A stretch of 64,000 bases of DNA from Eunapius fragilis (Eukaryota > Porifera > Demospongiae > Spongillida > Spongillidae): NCBI GenBank assembly GCA_963681505.1, contig OY811989.1, positions 5,094,335 through 5,158,334 on the forward strand. Reading direction: 5' to 3'. This document shows positions 1 through 30,300 of the stretch, one piece after another. Below the pieces are notes generated by a model. The model was not told the origin of the DNA. It made no database searches and saw nothing but the letters and a program-made list of their open reading frames with translations. Every line of letters starts with the position of its first letter. Position 1 is the first letter of the stretch. A program made the position numbers and the translations under genes.

Positions 1-95
1 AGGCCATCACTAGGTGTGGGAGGAACCCATAGGCCATCACTAGGTGTGGGAGGAACCCATAGGCCATCATGTACATGTATGTACATCCACTGCAG
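1..95. repeat. 30-bp tandem repeat, two full copies plus a partial
   Basis: The unit contains CCATCACTAGGTGTGGGAGG and is present twice with a third truncated copy. It lies in what should be an MLH1 intron upstream of the first exon recognised here. No function is visible. Confidence 0.8.
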
Positions 96-668
96 CAATG
101 TACACCCTCTTCCATTGCTGCAATGTACACCCTCTTCCATTGCTGCAATATACACCCTCTTCCATTGCTGCAATGTACACCCTCTTCCATTGCTGCAATG
201 TACACCCTCTTCCATTGCTGCAATGTACACCCTCTTCCACTGCTGCAATGTACACCCTCTTCCATTGCTGCAATGTACACCCTCTTCCATTGCTGCAATG
301 TACACCCTCTTCCATTGCTGCAATGTACACCCTCTTCCATTGCTGCAATGTGCACCCTCTTCCATTGCTGCAATGTACACCCTCTTTTGTTGCTGCAATG
401 TACACCCTCTTCCATTGCTGCAATGTACACCCTCTTCCATTGCTGCAATGTGCACCCTCTTCCATTGCTGCAATGTGCACCCTCTTCCACTGCTGCAATG
501 TACACCCTCTTCCATTGCTGCAATGTACACCCTCTTTTGTTGCTGCAATGTACACCCTCTTCCATTGCTGCAATGTACACCCTCTTCCACTGCTGCAATG
601 TACACCCTCTTCCATTGCTGCAATGTACACCCTCTTCCACTGCTGCAATGTACACCCTCTTCTGCTGC
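96..668. repeat. 25-bp minisatellite, about 22 copies
   Basis: The unit includes CAATGTACACCCTCTTCCATT. Variants are few (CCAC for CCAT, TTTTGT for TTCCAT, GTGCAC for GTACAC). Because 25 is not a multiple of three, all frames cycle through the same 25-residue repeat and stay open on both strands, which explains the long ORFs here. CAATG and CATTG at the two ends of the unit are inverted and could pair. It lies inside an MLH1 intron. Confidence 0.9.
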
Positions 669-791
669 CTGCACCCTACACTGTGAATGCATGCACATGT
701 ATGCATCAGGTGGTATTATTATTTTGGTTCTCTGGTCTTCTGCCCCCACCCTAATATATAGAGAGTAGAGACATCTTTATGACTTGTGATG

Positions 792-801
792 TGTGTGTTT
801 A

Positions 802-887
<86 letters not shown>

Positions 888-920
888 TGTTTGTGTGGTG
901 TGTGTGTGTGTGTGTGGTGT
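792..920. repeat. (GT)n microsatellite
   Basis: About 125 bp of near-perfect GT dinucleotides just upstream of the MLH1 exon acceptor at 941. It serves as the pyrimidine-poor 3' part of that intron. Confidence 0.95.
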
Positions 921-941
921 GGTATGTGTATGTGCACCCAG

Positions 942-3900
942 GTATGCCATCCACAACTCGGGCATTGCCTTTATGCTGAAAAAGGTTAGAATTCATTCAG
1001 GTTTCCCCATCTGGTTCAGCATTTCTAGGGGCTCCTTGTCCCCCCGCCCCTTTATGTCCTGTAGCATGGCGAGACCATGGCAGATGTGCGGACTCATGAG
1101 TCTGCTTCAGTGAAGGACAACATTGCTGCACTTTATGGAGCTAGTGTGAGCAGGTAATGTAGTGTTGCTAGTGTGAGCAGGTGTGTAGTGTTGTTAGTGT
1201 GAGCAGGTGTATGTAGTGGTGCTGGTTTGAGCAGGTGTGCGTAATAGTGCTGGCGTGAGCAGGTGTGTAGCAATGGTGCTGGTGTGAGCAGGTGTGTAGC
1301 AATGGTGCTGGTGTGAGCAGGTGTGTAGTGTTGCTAGTGTGAGTGTTGTTAGTGTGAGCAGGTGTATGTAGTGGTGCTGGTGTGAGCAGTGTGTAGTGGT
1401 GGTGCTAGCCGTTATGACCCATCCATCAACAGGGAACTTCTCCACGTATCCTCCCAAAATTCAAAGCTTGGCTTCACTCTCGAGGGCTATGTCACCAATG
1501 CTAACTACTCGCAGAAGAAGCTGGAGTTTCTTCTATTCATAAACCGTATGATGACAATACCACCAATGTCCATGGATGAATTGGATAAATGTACTTTTGG
1601 CTTACAACCCAGATCGACTGGTCGATAGTTCAGCACTTCGCAAAGCGGTAGAGCTAGTGTATGGAGCCTACCTCCCTAAGAACACCCATCCCTTTGTTTA
1701 CCTGAGGTATGATGGGGGGTGGGGGGGGTGCAGTGGTGTGGAGGGAGAGGTGGAGTGGATGTGAGGAAGAGGTGTTGCATGTGAGGGGTGTGGTGTTTAA
1801 TGTAATGTGCTGGCTACTGGTGTTACCCCATTTGCAGCATCAATATCATTCCTTCCAACATTGATGTAAACGTGCACCCCACCAAAATGGAGGTTGGTGG
1901 AGAGGAGGCGGGGTCTATGAGTGCCCCCGTGACAACATCTCTGTACACAGGTTCACTTCCTGCATGAAGACATGATTGTGGAGGCTGTACAGAGGGCCAT
2001 TGAGGACCAGCTTCTCAGCTGCTCTACTTCCAGGACCTATTTTACCCAGACCCTGTTACCAGGTGCCCATGTCCCAGCTACCTTACCAGAGGAGGGTAAT
2101 GCAAGTACTGGTTCCAAGAAAGGTACTTATGACTTGCACCCAGGAAGCCTAAAAAACTGTCTGCCCTCTGATGTGTGCCATCTTGAATCCTTAGGACTCA
2201 CCCCTCTGAGGGAGAGGTTGGGAGGGAGAAGAGAGGAGGGGGAGAGAAAGAGAGGAAGGTCCTCCCCTCACATCCTCCCTCTCCCCTCCCATCCCCTCCC
2301 CTCCACTCCTTTTCTCTCCCCTCCCTACATGTATCATCCCTCCCTCCTTTTCTCTCCTCTCCCATCCCCTCTCCCATCCCTCCTCCCCTCCCTCCCTTTC
2401 TCTCTCTCACTTTCCCCTCTCCATCCATGTTCATAGACAAACCGCTGGCTTATGCCTACCATATGGTGCGCACAGACTCAAGGGAACGGACGCTAGATGC
2501 CTTCATGACGCCAAGGTCACTGGAGCAAAGCAGGGTCACAGGTGAGGAGCTTATGGAGGAGGTGGGACCATCTGACAGTGGGGCAGCCATGGAGACAACA
2601 ATGTCTGAACCTGTGGGTACTGAAGGAGAAGCAGAAGCTCTGGGGAAGAGGAGGCATGGTTCAGAGAGCAGTGAGAGGTATTTCACCTTATTGTCCATCA
2701 AAGGCTGGAGTTTTGTAATGCTGCAAGTTTGGCCCCTCATATTGTTAAAAGTGATATCATACCATTATTCATCCATTGATTGGTGTGCTGTTAGATGTCG
2801 GAGATATAATTTTACCTCTGATGGATAGTATGCTTTTAGAGTGTAATAAAAAGACTTAGTAACTTCATCTCTTTAAGCTTCAACATCAGGTGCAGAAGTC
2901 ATGCTGTTATACGTATCCTTCCCGAGCATTTAATGGCACTACCCATTTTCAGGAATTGAGGATGTTAACTTTGTATGTTCAGACATTCTGCGTCACAAAT
3001 CATCAGAGTTGTTAAGAGTTTGAAAACACATAGTATCATTGCAGCGAAAAGGGACCTAATGCGATATTATAAAATTTTCCAGGAAGGAGCATCAAAGTTG
3101 ATGCGTGCATTAAAGTGTATGAATAATTACACATTCAGGTCACTATAACTCCGTGCATAAGATACAAGTTGTAGAGGACATAGGTGTTTCTTAAGAGTAT
3201 CTAATAAAAACTTCAAAAAATATGCCTTAGGGCCCTTTTCGCTTCAACGATCCCATATGCACTTTTGGATTCCTCTAATGATCAAACTGTGAATTTTCTC
3301 TGTGACCAAGTTGGGACTGGCAATAGTTGGCCAGAGGGGGAAAGGTTTCTGCTCTGGGATCTCAATGATTTGACCTGGTAATGGGAAAATTAATTGCACT
3401 TGTAATGTTTAAAAAAAAAACAACAAAGCTTGCAGTTAGTATGGACTTGAATTATTCTAACATTTTTATCAATCCCATGTGCCCAGTCCCAAATATTTGT
3501 GATTGTTTTTATGTTCAGCTGTCCAGTGATGGAGCCCTCCAAGAGGAAAGCCAGGAGGAAGGAGGTCAAACTGACTAGTGTGCAGCACCTCCAACAGGCT
3601 GTTAGAAATAACCAGCACAGTGGTTAGTGTCATGTGATTACAGTTGCCTGTCACGTGACCCGCGGGTACCCCATTACTCAGGTTTAAGCCAGATCTTTCA
3701 GAATCACAAGTTTGTTGGGTGCGTGGACCAAACTAGGGCTCTGTTTCAGCATCAGGTAACCATGGTACATCGGTGTTCACTTCACTGGTATGCACTACTG
3801 CCTTGCAGACCAAACTGTACCTTGTAGACCTGACTAAAGTCACGTAGGTCATTATGTCGTCATTGGCCCATATGTATGGCTGTCGTTATGCTTGTTAGGA

Positions 3901-5243
3901 AGGAGATCTTCTATCAGCTGCTTCTCTTTGATTTCGGCAATTTTGGTTTCTTGCAGCTTTCTGTATGTTGCTTGGCAACTGCACCCACCTGTACTGTCAC
4001 TGCCCCACCCCCTTAGCCCCCTGCTCCAATCCATGAACTGGTTATGGTGGCACTGGAATCTGAGGAAAATGGTTAACCCCATCTCCACACACTGATCCTC
4101 CTCCCCATCTCTACACACATTGATCCTCCTCCCATCTCCACACACACTGATCCTCCTCCCCATCTCTACACACACTGATCCTCCTCCCCATCTCTACACA
4201 CACTGATCCTCCTCCTCCATCTCCACACACATTGATCCTCCTCCCCATCCGCAGGGTGGAAACCTGAGGATGGTCCCAAAGAGAAACTGGCTGAAGTATG
4301 AAGGGACTGGGAAGGAGGAGTTTTGTTGGAGGCCTCACTGTTAATAACCTATTCCTTATCCCAGTATGTCGTAGACCTTCTCAAGTCCAAAGCAGATATG
4401 CTCAAAGATTACTTTTCACTGGAAATAACACAAGTCAGTTACCGAAACCACAGCATCCCTTGTGACTGTGCAGTTGTTGTGTTGTTAGGATGGACACATC
4501 AGGAGTCTACCCATCTTGCTTCCATCACACTCACCCAACTTGGACTGCCTCCCAGACTTCCTGCTTCATTTGGCTACAGAGGTTTGCTAAGTGTACACAG
4601 GGTTAAATTATATGGCAATTTTTACTCCTGGGGATTGCTAGGCGGGTGCCTGGATTGGGACAGTTGAGCCTAAAACCCCCAAGACCCCAACTGCAACTAC
4701 CCTAGTGATGATACGTTGTGCCAACATAACCAGGAGCTCCATAGATGCCCGCATAGCATTACTATTTAGCTTAGTATTCCTCTCTTCTGCCCAGGTGGAA
4801 TGGGATGTTGAGGAGGAGTGCTTCCAAACGTTGGCCAGAGAGTGTGGCCTCTTCTACAGCCTTCGGTATGACCCTTTTCTCCTGGATTCATCAGACCCTA
4901 GTGACAGGCAAGGAAGTACCGAAGACCGTAGTTCACAAAGCCAGCAGGATACGTCATCATCAGCATCCATTGCTGAGTGTTCACAAGTACATCTTAGCTA
5001 CAAGCAATGTAACCAATCAATTAATCACACACGCACACACACACACACAATCACACATACAAACAGCAACAAAACAGTTCCTCGCTGTTATGCAAACGGC
5101 AACCATGGCGATGGCTAGTTGAACATGTCATATTCCCCACGCTTAGGACAGACTTTATCCCTCAGACCAAGATGGCAGAAGATGGCAGTGTGCTTGAGAT
5201 AGCTAATCTTCATGAGCTGTATAAAGTGTTTGAGCGTTGCTGA
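942..5243 (+). CDS. MLH1: MLH1 DNA mismatch repair protein, 3' portion (17 exons; 5' exons outside window)
   Basis: MLH1 pairs with PMS2/PMS1 as MutL-alpha, acting in the nucleus after MutS mismatch recognition. Exons placed by GT/AG sites and conserved blocks: 942-984, 1065-1153, 1433-1545, 1613-1706, 1838-1892, 1951-2122, 2437-2677, 3519-3622, 3682-3755, 3809-3843, 3899-3962, 4017-4071, 4255-4295, 4365-4433, 4489-4581, 4795-4986 and 5119-5243 (stop TGA). Together they cover human residues from about 183 to the end. The transducer domain has [16 protein letters not shown], then [20 protein letters not shown] and YFTQTLLPG. The linker has MVRTDSRE. The C-terminal dimerisation domain has [36 protein letters not shown] and [11 protein letters not shown]. 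It ends in LYKVFERC, matching the strictly conserved MLH1 FERC terminus. The N-terminal ATPase exons are not in this window. The 2678-3518 intron shows nothing recognisable. No disabling break is seen. Confidence 0.95.
1141..1410 (+). repeat. Intronic tandem copies of an MLH1 exon-intron junction
   Basis: About eight or nine degenerate copies of a 25-36 bp unit (GCTAGTGTGAGCAG followed by GTGTGTAG). The first copy is the real exon end, GCTAGTGTGAGCAG, followed by the donor GTAATG. The intron therefore carries several donor look-alikes of the exon's own last 14 bases. Confidence 0.8.
4080..4250. repeat. Short tandem repeat in MLH1 intron
   Basis: Five or six copies of a 28-30 bp unit containing CACACACTGATCCTCCTCCC between the exons ending at 4071 and starting at 4255. 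Confidence 0.8.
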
Positions 5244-5415
5244 ATAACTACAGCTCACCTCATGTGTCTTTGTACACCGCACATGTATCACTTCATCTTT
5301 CTAATAATGGAATGTTGCAGGCTGCTAACCATATAGGAGTTGCTCTTGGAGCTTACGGTTGAATAATATAATATCTCGGTGGTAAAAGACCTATGTGGGT
5401 GGGCATGGAAAGATG

Positions 5416-5421
5416 AATAAA
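5416..5421 (+). terminator. MLH1 polyadenylation signal AATAAA
   Basis: AATAAA lies 173 bp after the MLH1 stop and 20 bp before the convergent DDIAS stop codon. Cleavage 10-30 nt downstream would fall at or inside the DDIAS stop. Confidence 0.65.
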
Positions 5422-5440
5422 AAGATACAGTACAATGACA

Positions 5441-6804
5441 TCATGGGGTAAAGAGATCAGGGGAATGACCTCTGCATAAATCCACTTTGCTCTGGGGAGT
5501 GCTATGACAACCACTTGGTGCTAAAATTCTTCTTCGTAACACTTTTGATGAGACACAAGGGGTCACAAATTGGTCTCCGGACTGCTCCACATGGCTCCAC
5601 TGGGAGTGAGGTGTGCTGAACAGCTCTGGAGAAGTGCCATTTGTAGAGAAGACAGAAACACCATCATCGTCTGACAAACAAGAATTGGACCCTTGAAATT
5701 TTTCCATGTGCTGTGTGAGGTGGGAGGCACGACTGTGCTCACCAGGGTGAACTAGACTGTGCTCACCAGGGTGAACTAGACTGTGCTCACCAGGGTGAAC
5801 TAGACTGTGCTCAAAATGTTCCCATGCTCGTTGGCTAAATATGAGAGGTGACCAACACGAAGATGTTTGCTTCGGAGTGCTGCAGTCATCAGAGACAACA
5901 CATCCACACACATTCAGTTCGGACACAAGTGTTGTATCAGGTGTGGGTGTAACCAAGGGCACGTAAAATGGTGGACAATCCAAGGTACTGCCAGGATTGG
6001 TAGAGGTACCACTTGGGACCATTTCACCTGCCTCTGAAATAGACTTAAGTTCCACTACAGACAGGCCAGACAACCCTTCATCATGAGGCAAGCTCCATTG
6101 GGTAAGGCCAGACAACCCTTCATCATGAGGCAAGCCCCATTGGGTAAGGCTGACAGTGCTATCCCTGCGGTCTAAATATGGCGGTAAAATAGGACTGAGA
6201 GGAAATAGGGGCAGCTTCTGAAGAGCAGGAAATCTAGACTTCAGTACGGATAGGGCTGTGGATGATAAATGATCTCCAAGAACTTTGAGGCTGCAAGTTA
6301 TTAATGGTTGCAGTTCCCTCTGTCCACTCTGCTGAAGGAAATCAGAAAGACAAACCCTTCCTTCAGAGGAAGGGAACCGAAAATCAAAGGAGTTTCCTAC
6401 AAACACTGACTCCAGAATACTGTGAAGAAACTGTGATACGTCATCTAGTTCCAGATTCCTTCCTGTATGTGCCTTGTAAGCCTCTTTTACACAGCTGGAA
6501 TGGGAACACGATTGTCATAACACCCCCCACGTTCACGGTGCCCTAACCTGTGAAATTGCACCGCCGGGAGTCCGAAGATGTTGTTCAAAGATTCGCCAAA
6601 TACAGTCACATCGACACACGTTGATTCGTGGTCAGTAACATTGAGGATGACATAATATCTCAACGGAAGGTCGGCGTCTGGATATGACAAACTGCAGCTC
6701 TTACACGAATAGCTGTACCAAAGCGTGCCATGTAATGTCATACAGTTGAGGACGAGGTTATGTACCTTTCTCTCTGACTTTCCACTTTTCTTAGCTTCTT
6801 CCAA
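5441..6804 (-). CDS. DDIAS: DDIAS/Noxin-like OB-fold protein (DNA damage-induced apoptosis suppressor)
   Basis: Two coding segments are seen: about 6804-6548 and 6494-5441, joined across a 53-bp intron (donor after TTTCACAG, acceptor TTCCAG). The N-terminal half resembles the DDIAS RPA1-C-like OB-fold: two CxxC-like cysteines near SYSCKSCSLSY, then VTVFGESLNNIFGLPAVQFHR, split here by wording only as VTVFGESLNN and IFGLPAVQFHR. Exon 2 continues VSQFLHSILESVFVGNSFDF, the conserved block before the long disordered tail in vertebrate DDIAS. The tail is Ser/Pro-rich with three HSLVHPGE octapeptides and two LTQWxLPHDEGLSG repeats, and it ends PDLFTP. In vertebrates the protein protects cells from apoptosis after DNA damage. 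The first exon has no clear ATG in frame; an upstream TAA means the start is unresolved, and a further 5' exon is possible. The identification rests on motif order; the tail is not conserved. Confidence 0.75.
5728..5815. repeat. 24-bp in-frame coding repeat in DDIAS tail
   Basis: Three tandem copies of a 24-bp unit (CACCAGGGTGAACTAGACTG core) encode HSLVHPGE. A second, longer duplication at about 6061-6150 encodes the two LTQW/LPHDEGLSG copies. Both keep the frame, consistent with a disordered tail. Confidence 0.9.
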
Positions 6805-7095
6805 CAGTTATTGCACGCAGCATGGTAGCCGGACTGAGATTTAACCGCTAAAACTGTGCACAAACACGACATCGCTTGAATACAAATTCATTAAGCGATA
6901 CAGCTCTCAATAGGGTTAAAGAACTGCATTCTCCCCCCCCCCCCCCCCCCTCCCCCCCGACGCACTCGTCCCCAATAGTAGTACATTATTAGCTGTCTTT
7001 GAATGTTCTAAAATGTTTCTCTGACAGAAATGGTGTACAGATTTATTAAAACGACAATAATAATAATAAATCAAACGCCTATACTGTTCACTGGA

Positions 7096-24923
<17,828 letters not shown>

Positions 24924-25220
24924 CTTTGTTGATACATCAAGGAGCTCGAAACAAGAAATAGTTAATTAACTTTAATGAAGTCATTTAAAAAACGTCACTC
25001 GCGTAGTGCGGGACAGCCAAGAGTCGGGTCACTTCGCTCCAGTGGCGGCGGGAGGGGAGGGGGGCATATGCCCCCGGGCACCGGTCGAGGGGGGGCACCG
25101 TCAGGATGTAAAAAAACTGTCTAACAAAAATAAGCAAATTTTGACGAGACAAATAAATGATGTCATGTAACAGGTTACCCACAATCTATTATAATATCTA
25201 TGCCGCCACATAGCAAATTT
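24924..25220. other. Putative 5' flank of NBEA/LRBA with a partial hAT-like element
   Basis: The first 100 bp upstream of the NBEA/LRBA start is AT-rich with no clear TATA box. From about 25041 the sequence CAGTGGCGGCGGGAGG, then GGGGGCATATGCCCCCGGGC, looks like one end of the CAGTGGCG/poly-G element family also found at 51970, 54763 and 55101. The other end is not seen. Confidence 0.5.
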
Positions 25221-25224
25221 GATG

Positions 25225-27315
25225 CTGAATTTGACTCCTGCAGGAGTCATGTAACGCTATGAATGACTCCTGCAGCAGTCAAGTATTTCACTATGCCAGA
25301 CACCTTCTCTATATGTATGACATGACTCCGGTGGGATCAAGTATCTCTATGTTTTACTCTTGCAGGAGTCATGTACCACAATGAATGACTCCTGCAGAAG
25401 TCATAGATATAGAGATACTTTACTCCTGCAGGAGTCATACCTAAAAATACTTGACTCGTGCAGGATACATACATATAGAGACAGGAGTCAAGTATTTCTT
25501 TATGTATGACTCCTGCAGGAGTCATGTATCTCTATATGTATGACTCCTGCTTGAGTCAAGTATCTCTATACATATGACTCCTGCAGGAGTCAAGTATATC
25601 TCTATGTATGACTCCTGCAGGAGTCAAGTGTATACTTAACTCCTGCAGGAGTCATGCATATAGAGATACTTGACTCCTGTAGGAGTCATACATAGTGATT
25701 CTGGGCCCCGACAGGAGTCAAGTATCTCTATACGTTTGACTCCTGCAGGAGTCATGTAACGCTATGAATGAATCCTGCAGCAGTCAAGTATTTCACTATG
25801 CTACAGGAGTCAAGTATTTCTTTATGCATGACTCCTGCAGGAGTCCAGTATCTCAATATGTATGACTCCTGCAGGAGTCAAGTATCTCTATATGAATGAC
25901 TCCTGCGCGAGTCTTGTATCTCTGAATGTTTGACTCCTGCAGTAGTCATGAACCACTATGAATGACTCCTGCAGAAGTCAAGTATTTCACTATGCATGAC
26001 TCCTGCAGGAGTCAATAATATCCGGGCTATATCTATGACTCCTGCAGGAGTCAAGTATTTCAATATGTATTACACCTGCAGGAGTCAAGAATCTCAATGC
26101 ATGACTCCTGCAGGAGTCATGTATCCCTATGCATGACTTCTGCAGGAGTCAAGTATCTCTCTATACATATGACTCCCGCAGGAGTCAAGTATCTCTATGT
26201 ATGACTCCTGCAGGAGTCAAGTGTCTCTATATGTATGCATGTATCCTGCACGAGTCAAGTATTCCTAGGCATGACTCGTGCAGGAGCCCAGAATCACTAT
26301 GCATGACTCCTACAGGAGTCAAGTATCTTTATATGTTTGACTCCTGCAGGAGTCATGTACCACAATGAATGACTCCTGCAAGAGTCAAGTTTTTTGCTAT
26401 GTATGACTCCTGCAGGAGTCATGTATCACTATGTATGACTCCTGCAGGAGTCAAGTATCTCAATGCATGACTCCTGCAGCAGTCATGTGTCTCTATGTGT
26501 ATGACTCCTGCAGGAGTCAAGTATCTCTACATGCATGACTCCTGCAGGCTCCTGCAGGAGTCAAGTATCTCTACATGCATGACTCCTGCAGGCTCCTGCA
26601 GGAGTCAAGTATCTCTACATGCATGACTCCTGCAGGAGCCCAGAATCACTATGTCCCTATGTATGACTCGTACAGGAGTCAAGTATCTCAATGCATGACT
26701 CCTGCAGCAGTCATGTGTCTCTATGTGTATGACTCCTGCAGGAGTCAAGTATCTCTCCATGCATGACTCCTGCAGGCTCCTGCAGGAGTCATGTATCTCT
26801 ATATGCATGACTCCTGCAGGAGTTAAGTATCTCTATATGTATGACATGACTCCTGCGGGATCAAGTATCTCTATATGTTTGACTCCTGCAAGAGTCATGT
26901 ACCACAATGAATGACTCCTGCAGGAGTCAAGTTTTTCGCTATGCATGACTCCTGCAGGAGTCAAGAATTTCTATGCATGACTCCTGCAGGAGCCTTGTAT
27001 CACTATGTATGACTCATGCAGGTGTCAAGTATCTCTATGTATGACTGCTGCAGGAGTCAAGTATCTCTATATGAATGACTCCTGCAGGAGTCAAGTATCT
27101 CAATGCATGACTCCTGCATGTGAGAAATATCTGTATGTATGACTCCTGCAGGAGTCAAGTATCAAGTATCTCTATGAATGATTCTTGCAGGAGTCAAGTA
27201 TCTCTATGTATGACTCGTGCAGGAGTCATGTATGTATGACTCGTGCAGGAGTCATTTATGTATGACTCGTGCAGGAGTCAAGCATCTCTATGTATGACTC
27301 CAGCAAGAGTCAAGT
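25225..27315. repeat. Satellite A, block 1 (33-35 bp unit with perfect palindrome)
   Basis: About 60 tandem units. Each carries the 18-bp perfect palindrome TGACTCCTGCAGGAGTCA (or a one- or two-base variant) and a 15-17 bp spacer, here mostly AGTATCTCTATATGTA. The palindrome includes a PstI site. Spacers are repeated, not unique. Confidence 0.95.
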
Positions 27316-30300
27316 AGTGGGATTGGTAGTGGTAGTGGTAGTGGTAGTGGGATTGGTAGTGGGATTGGTAGTGGGATTGGTAGTGGGATTGGTAGTGGTA
27401 GTGGAAGTGGGATTGGTAATGGGATTGGTAGTGGTAGTGGTAGTGGGATTGGTAGTGGGATTGGTAGTGGGATTGGTAGTGGTAGTGGGATTGGTAGTGG
27501 GATTGGTAGTGGGATTGGTAGTGGGATTGGTAGTGGTAGTGGTAGTGGGATTGGTAGTGGTAGTGGTAGAGGTAGTGGGATTGGTAGTGGGATTGGTAGT
27601 GGTAGTGGTAGTGGTAGTGGGATTGGTAGTGGGATTGGTAGTGGGATTGGTAGTGGGATTGGTAGTGGTAGTGGTAGTGGGATTGGTAGTGGTAGTGGTA
27701 GAGGTAGTGGGATTGGTAGTGGGATAGGTAGTGGTAGTGGTAGTGGTAGTGGGATTGGTAGTGGGATTGGTAGTGGGATGGGTAGTGGGATTGGTAGTGG
27801 GATGGGTAGTGGGATTGGTAGTGGTAATTGTAGTGGTAGTGGGATCGGTAGTGGGATTTGTAGTGGTAGTGGTAGTGGGATTGGTAGTGGTAGTGGTAGT
27901 GGTAAGTGGTAGTGGGATTGTTAGTGGGATTGGTAGTGGGATTGGTAGTGGGATTGGTAGTGGAAATTGTAGTGGTAGTGGGATTGGTAGGGGAATAGGT
28001 AGTGGTAGTGGTAGTGGGATTGGTAGTGGTAGTGGTAGTGGGATTGGTAGTGGGATTGGTAGTGGTAGTGGTAATGGGATTGGTAGTGGGATTGGTAGTG
28101 GTAATTATAGTGGTAGTGCTTCACTATGGCGGGATCAATCTGCAACAATTCGGCGCAATTCGGCGCGCTGAGACAGATTGCTGCACTTTCGCAGGATCAA
28201 TCTGCAATATGTTATTCGGCACTATTCGGCGCGCTGCGACCGATTGCTGCACTTTCTTTGGTTCAATCTGCAAAAATTCAGCACAATTCGGCGCGCTGCG
28301 ACGGATTCCTGCACTTTCGCAGGATCAATCTGTAACAATACGGGGTAATTCGGCACGCCGAGACCGATTGCATAGTGGTAGTGGGATTGGTTGTGGTAGT
28401 GGTAGTGGGATTGGTAGTGGGATTGGTAGTGGTAGTGGTAGTGGTAGTGGGATTGGTAGTGGGATTGGTAGTGGGATTGGTAGTGGTAGTGGGATTGGTA
28501 GTGGGATTGGTAGTGGGATTGGTAGTGGGATTGGTAGTGGTAGTGGTAGTGGTAGTGGGATTGGTAGTGGGATTGGTAGTGGGATTGGTAGTGGGATTGG
28601 TAGTGGTAGTGGTAGTGGGATTGGTAATGGGATTGGTAGTGGTAGTGGTAGTGGGATTGGTAGTGGGATTGGTAGTGGGATTGGTAGTGGGATTGGTAGT
28701 GGTAGTGGGATTGGTAGTGGGATTGGTAGTGGGATTGGTAGTGGGATTGGTAGTGGTAGTGGTAGTGGAATTGGTAGTGGTAGTGGTAGAGGTAGTGGGA
28801 TTGGTAGTGGGATTGGTAGTGGTAGTGGTAGTGGTAGTGGGATTGGTAGTGGGATTGGTAGTGGGATTGGTAGTGGGATTGGTAGTGGTAGTGGTAGTGG
28901 GATTGGTAGTGGTAGTGGTAGAGGTAGTGGGATTGGTAGTGGGATAGGTAGTGGTAGTGGTAGTGGTAGTGGGATTGGTAGTGGGATTGGTAGTGGGATG
29001 GGTAGTGGGATTGGTAGTGGTAATTGTAGTGGTAGTGGGATCGGTAGTGGGATTTGTAGTGGTAGTGGTAGTGGGATTGGTAGTGGTAGTGGTAGTGGGA
29101 TTGGTAGTGGTAGTGGTAGTGGTAGTGGGATTGTTAGTGGGATTGGTAGTGGGATTGGTAGTGGGATTGGTAGTGGGATTGGCAGTGGGATTGGTAGTGG
29201 TAGTGGTAATGGGATTGGTAGTGGGATTGGTAGTGGTAATTATAGTGGTAGTGGGATTAGTAGTGGGACTGGTAGTGGTAGTGGTAGTGGTATTGGAAGT
29301 GGTAGTGGTAGTGGAATTGGCCGCGGTATTGGTAGTGGGATTGGTAGTGGGATTGGTTGTGGTAGTGCTATTGGTAGTGGGATTGGTAGTGGGATTGGTA
29401 GTGGTAATTGAAGTGGGATTGCGGGATCAATCTGTAACAATTCAGCGCAATTCGGCGCGCTGCGACCGATTGGTGCACTTTTGTGGGATCAATCTGTAAC
29501 AATTTGGCGCAATTCGGCGCGCTGCGACGGATTGCAGCACTTTCGCGGAACCAATCGGTAACAATTCGGCTAGCTACTACGGATTGCTGCACTATCGCCG
29601 GATCAATCTGCAACAATTCGCGGCAATTCGGCGCGCTGAGACAGATTGCTTCACTATGGCGGAATCAATCTGCAACAATTCGGCGCAATTCGGCGCGCTG
29701 AGACGGATTGCTGCACTTTCGCAGGATCAATCTGCAATATGTTATTCTGCACAATTCGGCGCGCTGCGACCGATTGCTGCACTTTCTTTGGTTCAATCTG
29801 CAAAAATTCAGCACAATTCGGCGCGCTGCAACGGATTCCTGCACTTTCGCAGGATCAATCTGTAACAATTCGGGGTAATTCGGCACGCCGAGACCGATTG
29901 CTTAGTGGTAGTGGGATTGGTAGTGGTAGTGGTAGTGGGATTGGTAGTGGGATTGGTAGTGGTAGTGGTAGTGGTAGTGGGATTGGTAGTGGGATTGGTA
30001 GTGGGATTGGTAGTGGTAGTGGGATTGGTAGTGGGATTGGTAGTGGGATTGGTAATGGGATTGGTAGTGGTAGTGGTAGTGGTAGTGGGATTGGTAGTGG
30101 CATTGGTAGTGGGATTGGTAGTGGGATTGGTAGTGGAAATAGAAGTGTTAGTGGGATTGGTAGGGGAATTGGTAGTGGTAGTGGTAGTGGGATTGGTAGT
30201 GGTAGTGGTAGTGGGATTGGTAGTGGGATTGGTAGTGGTAGTGGTAGTGGGATTGGTAGTAGTAGTGGGATTGGTAGTGGGATTGGTAGTGGGATTGGTA

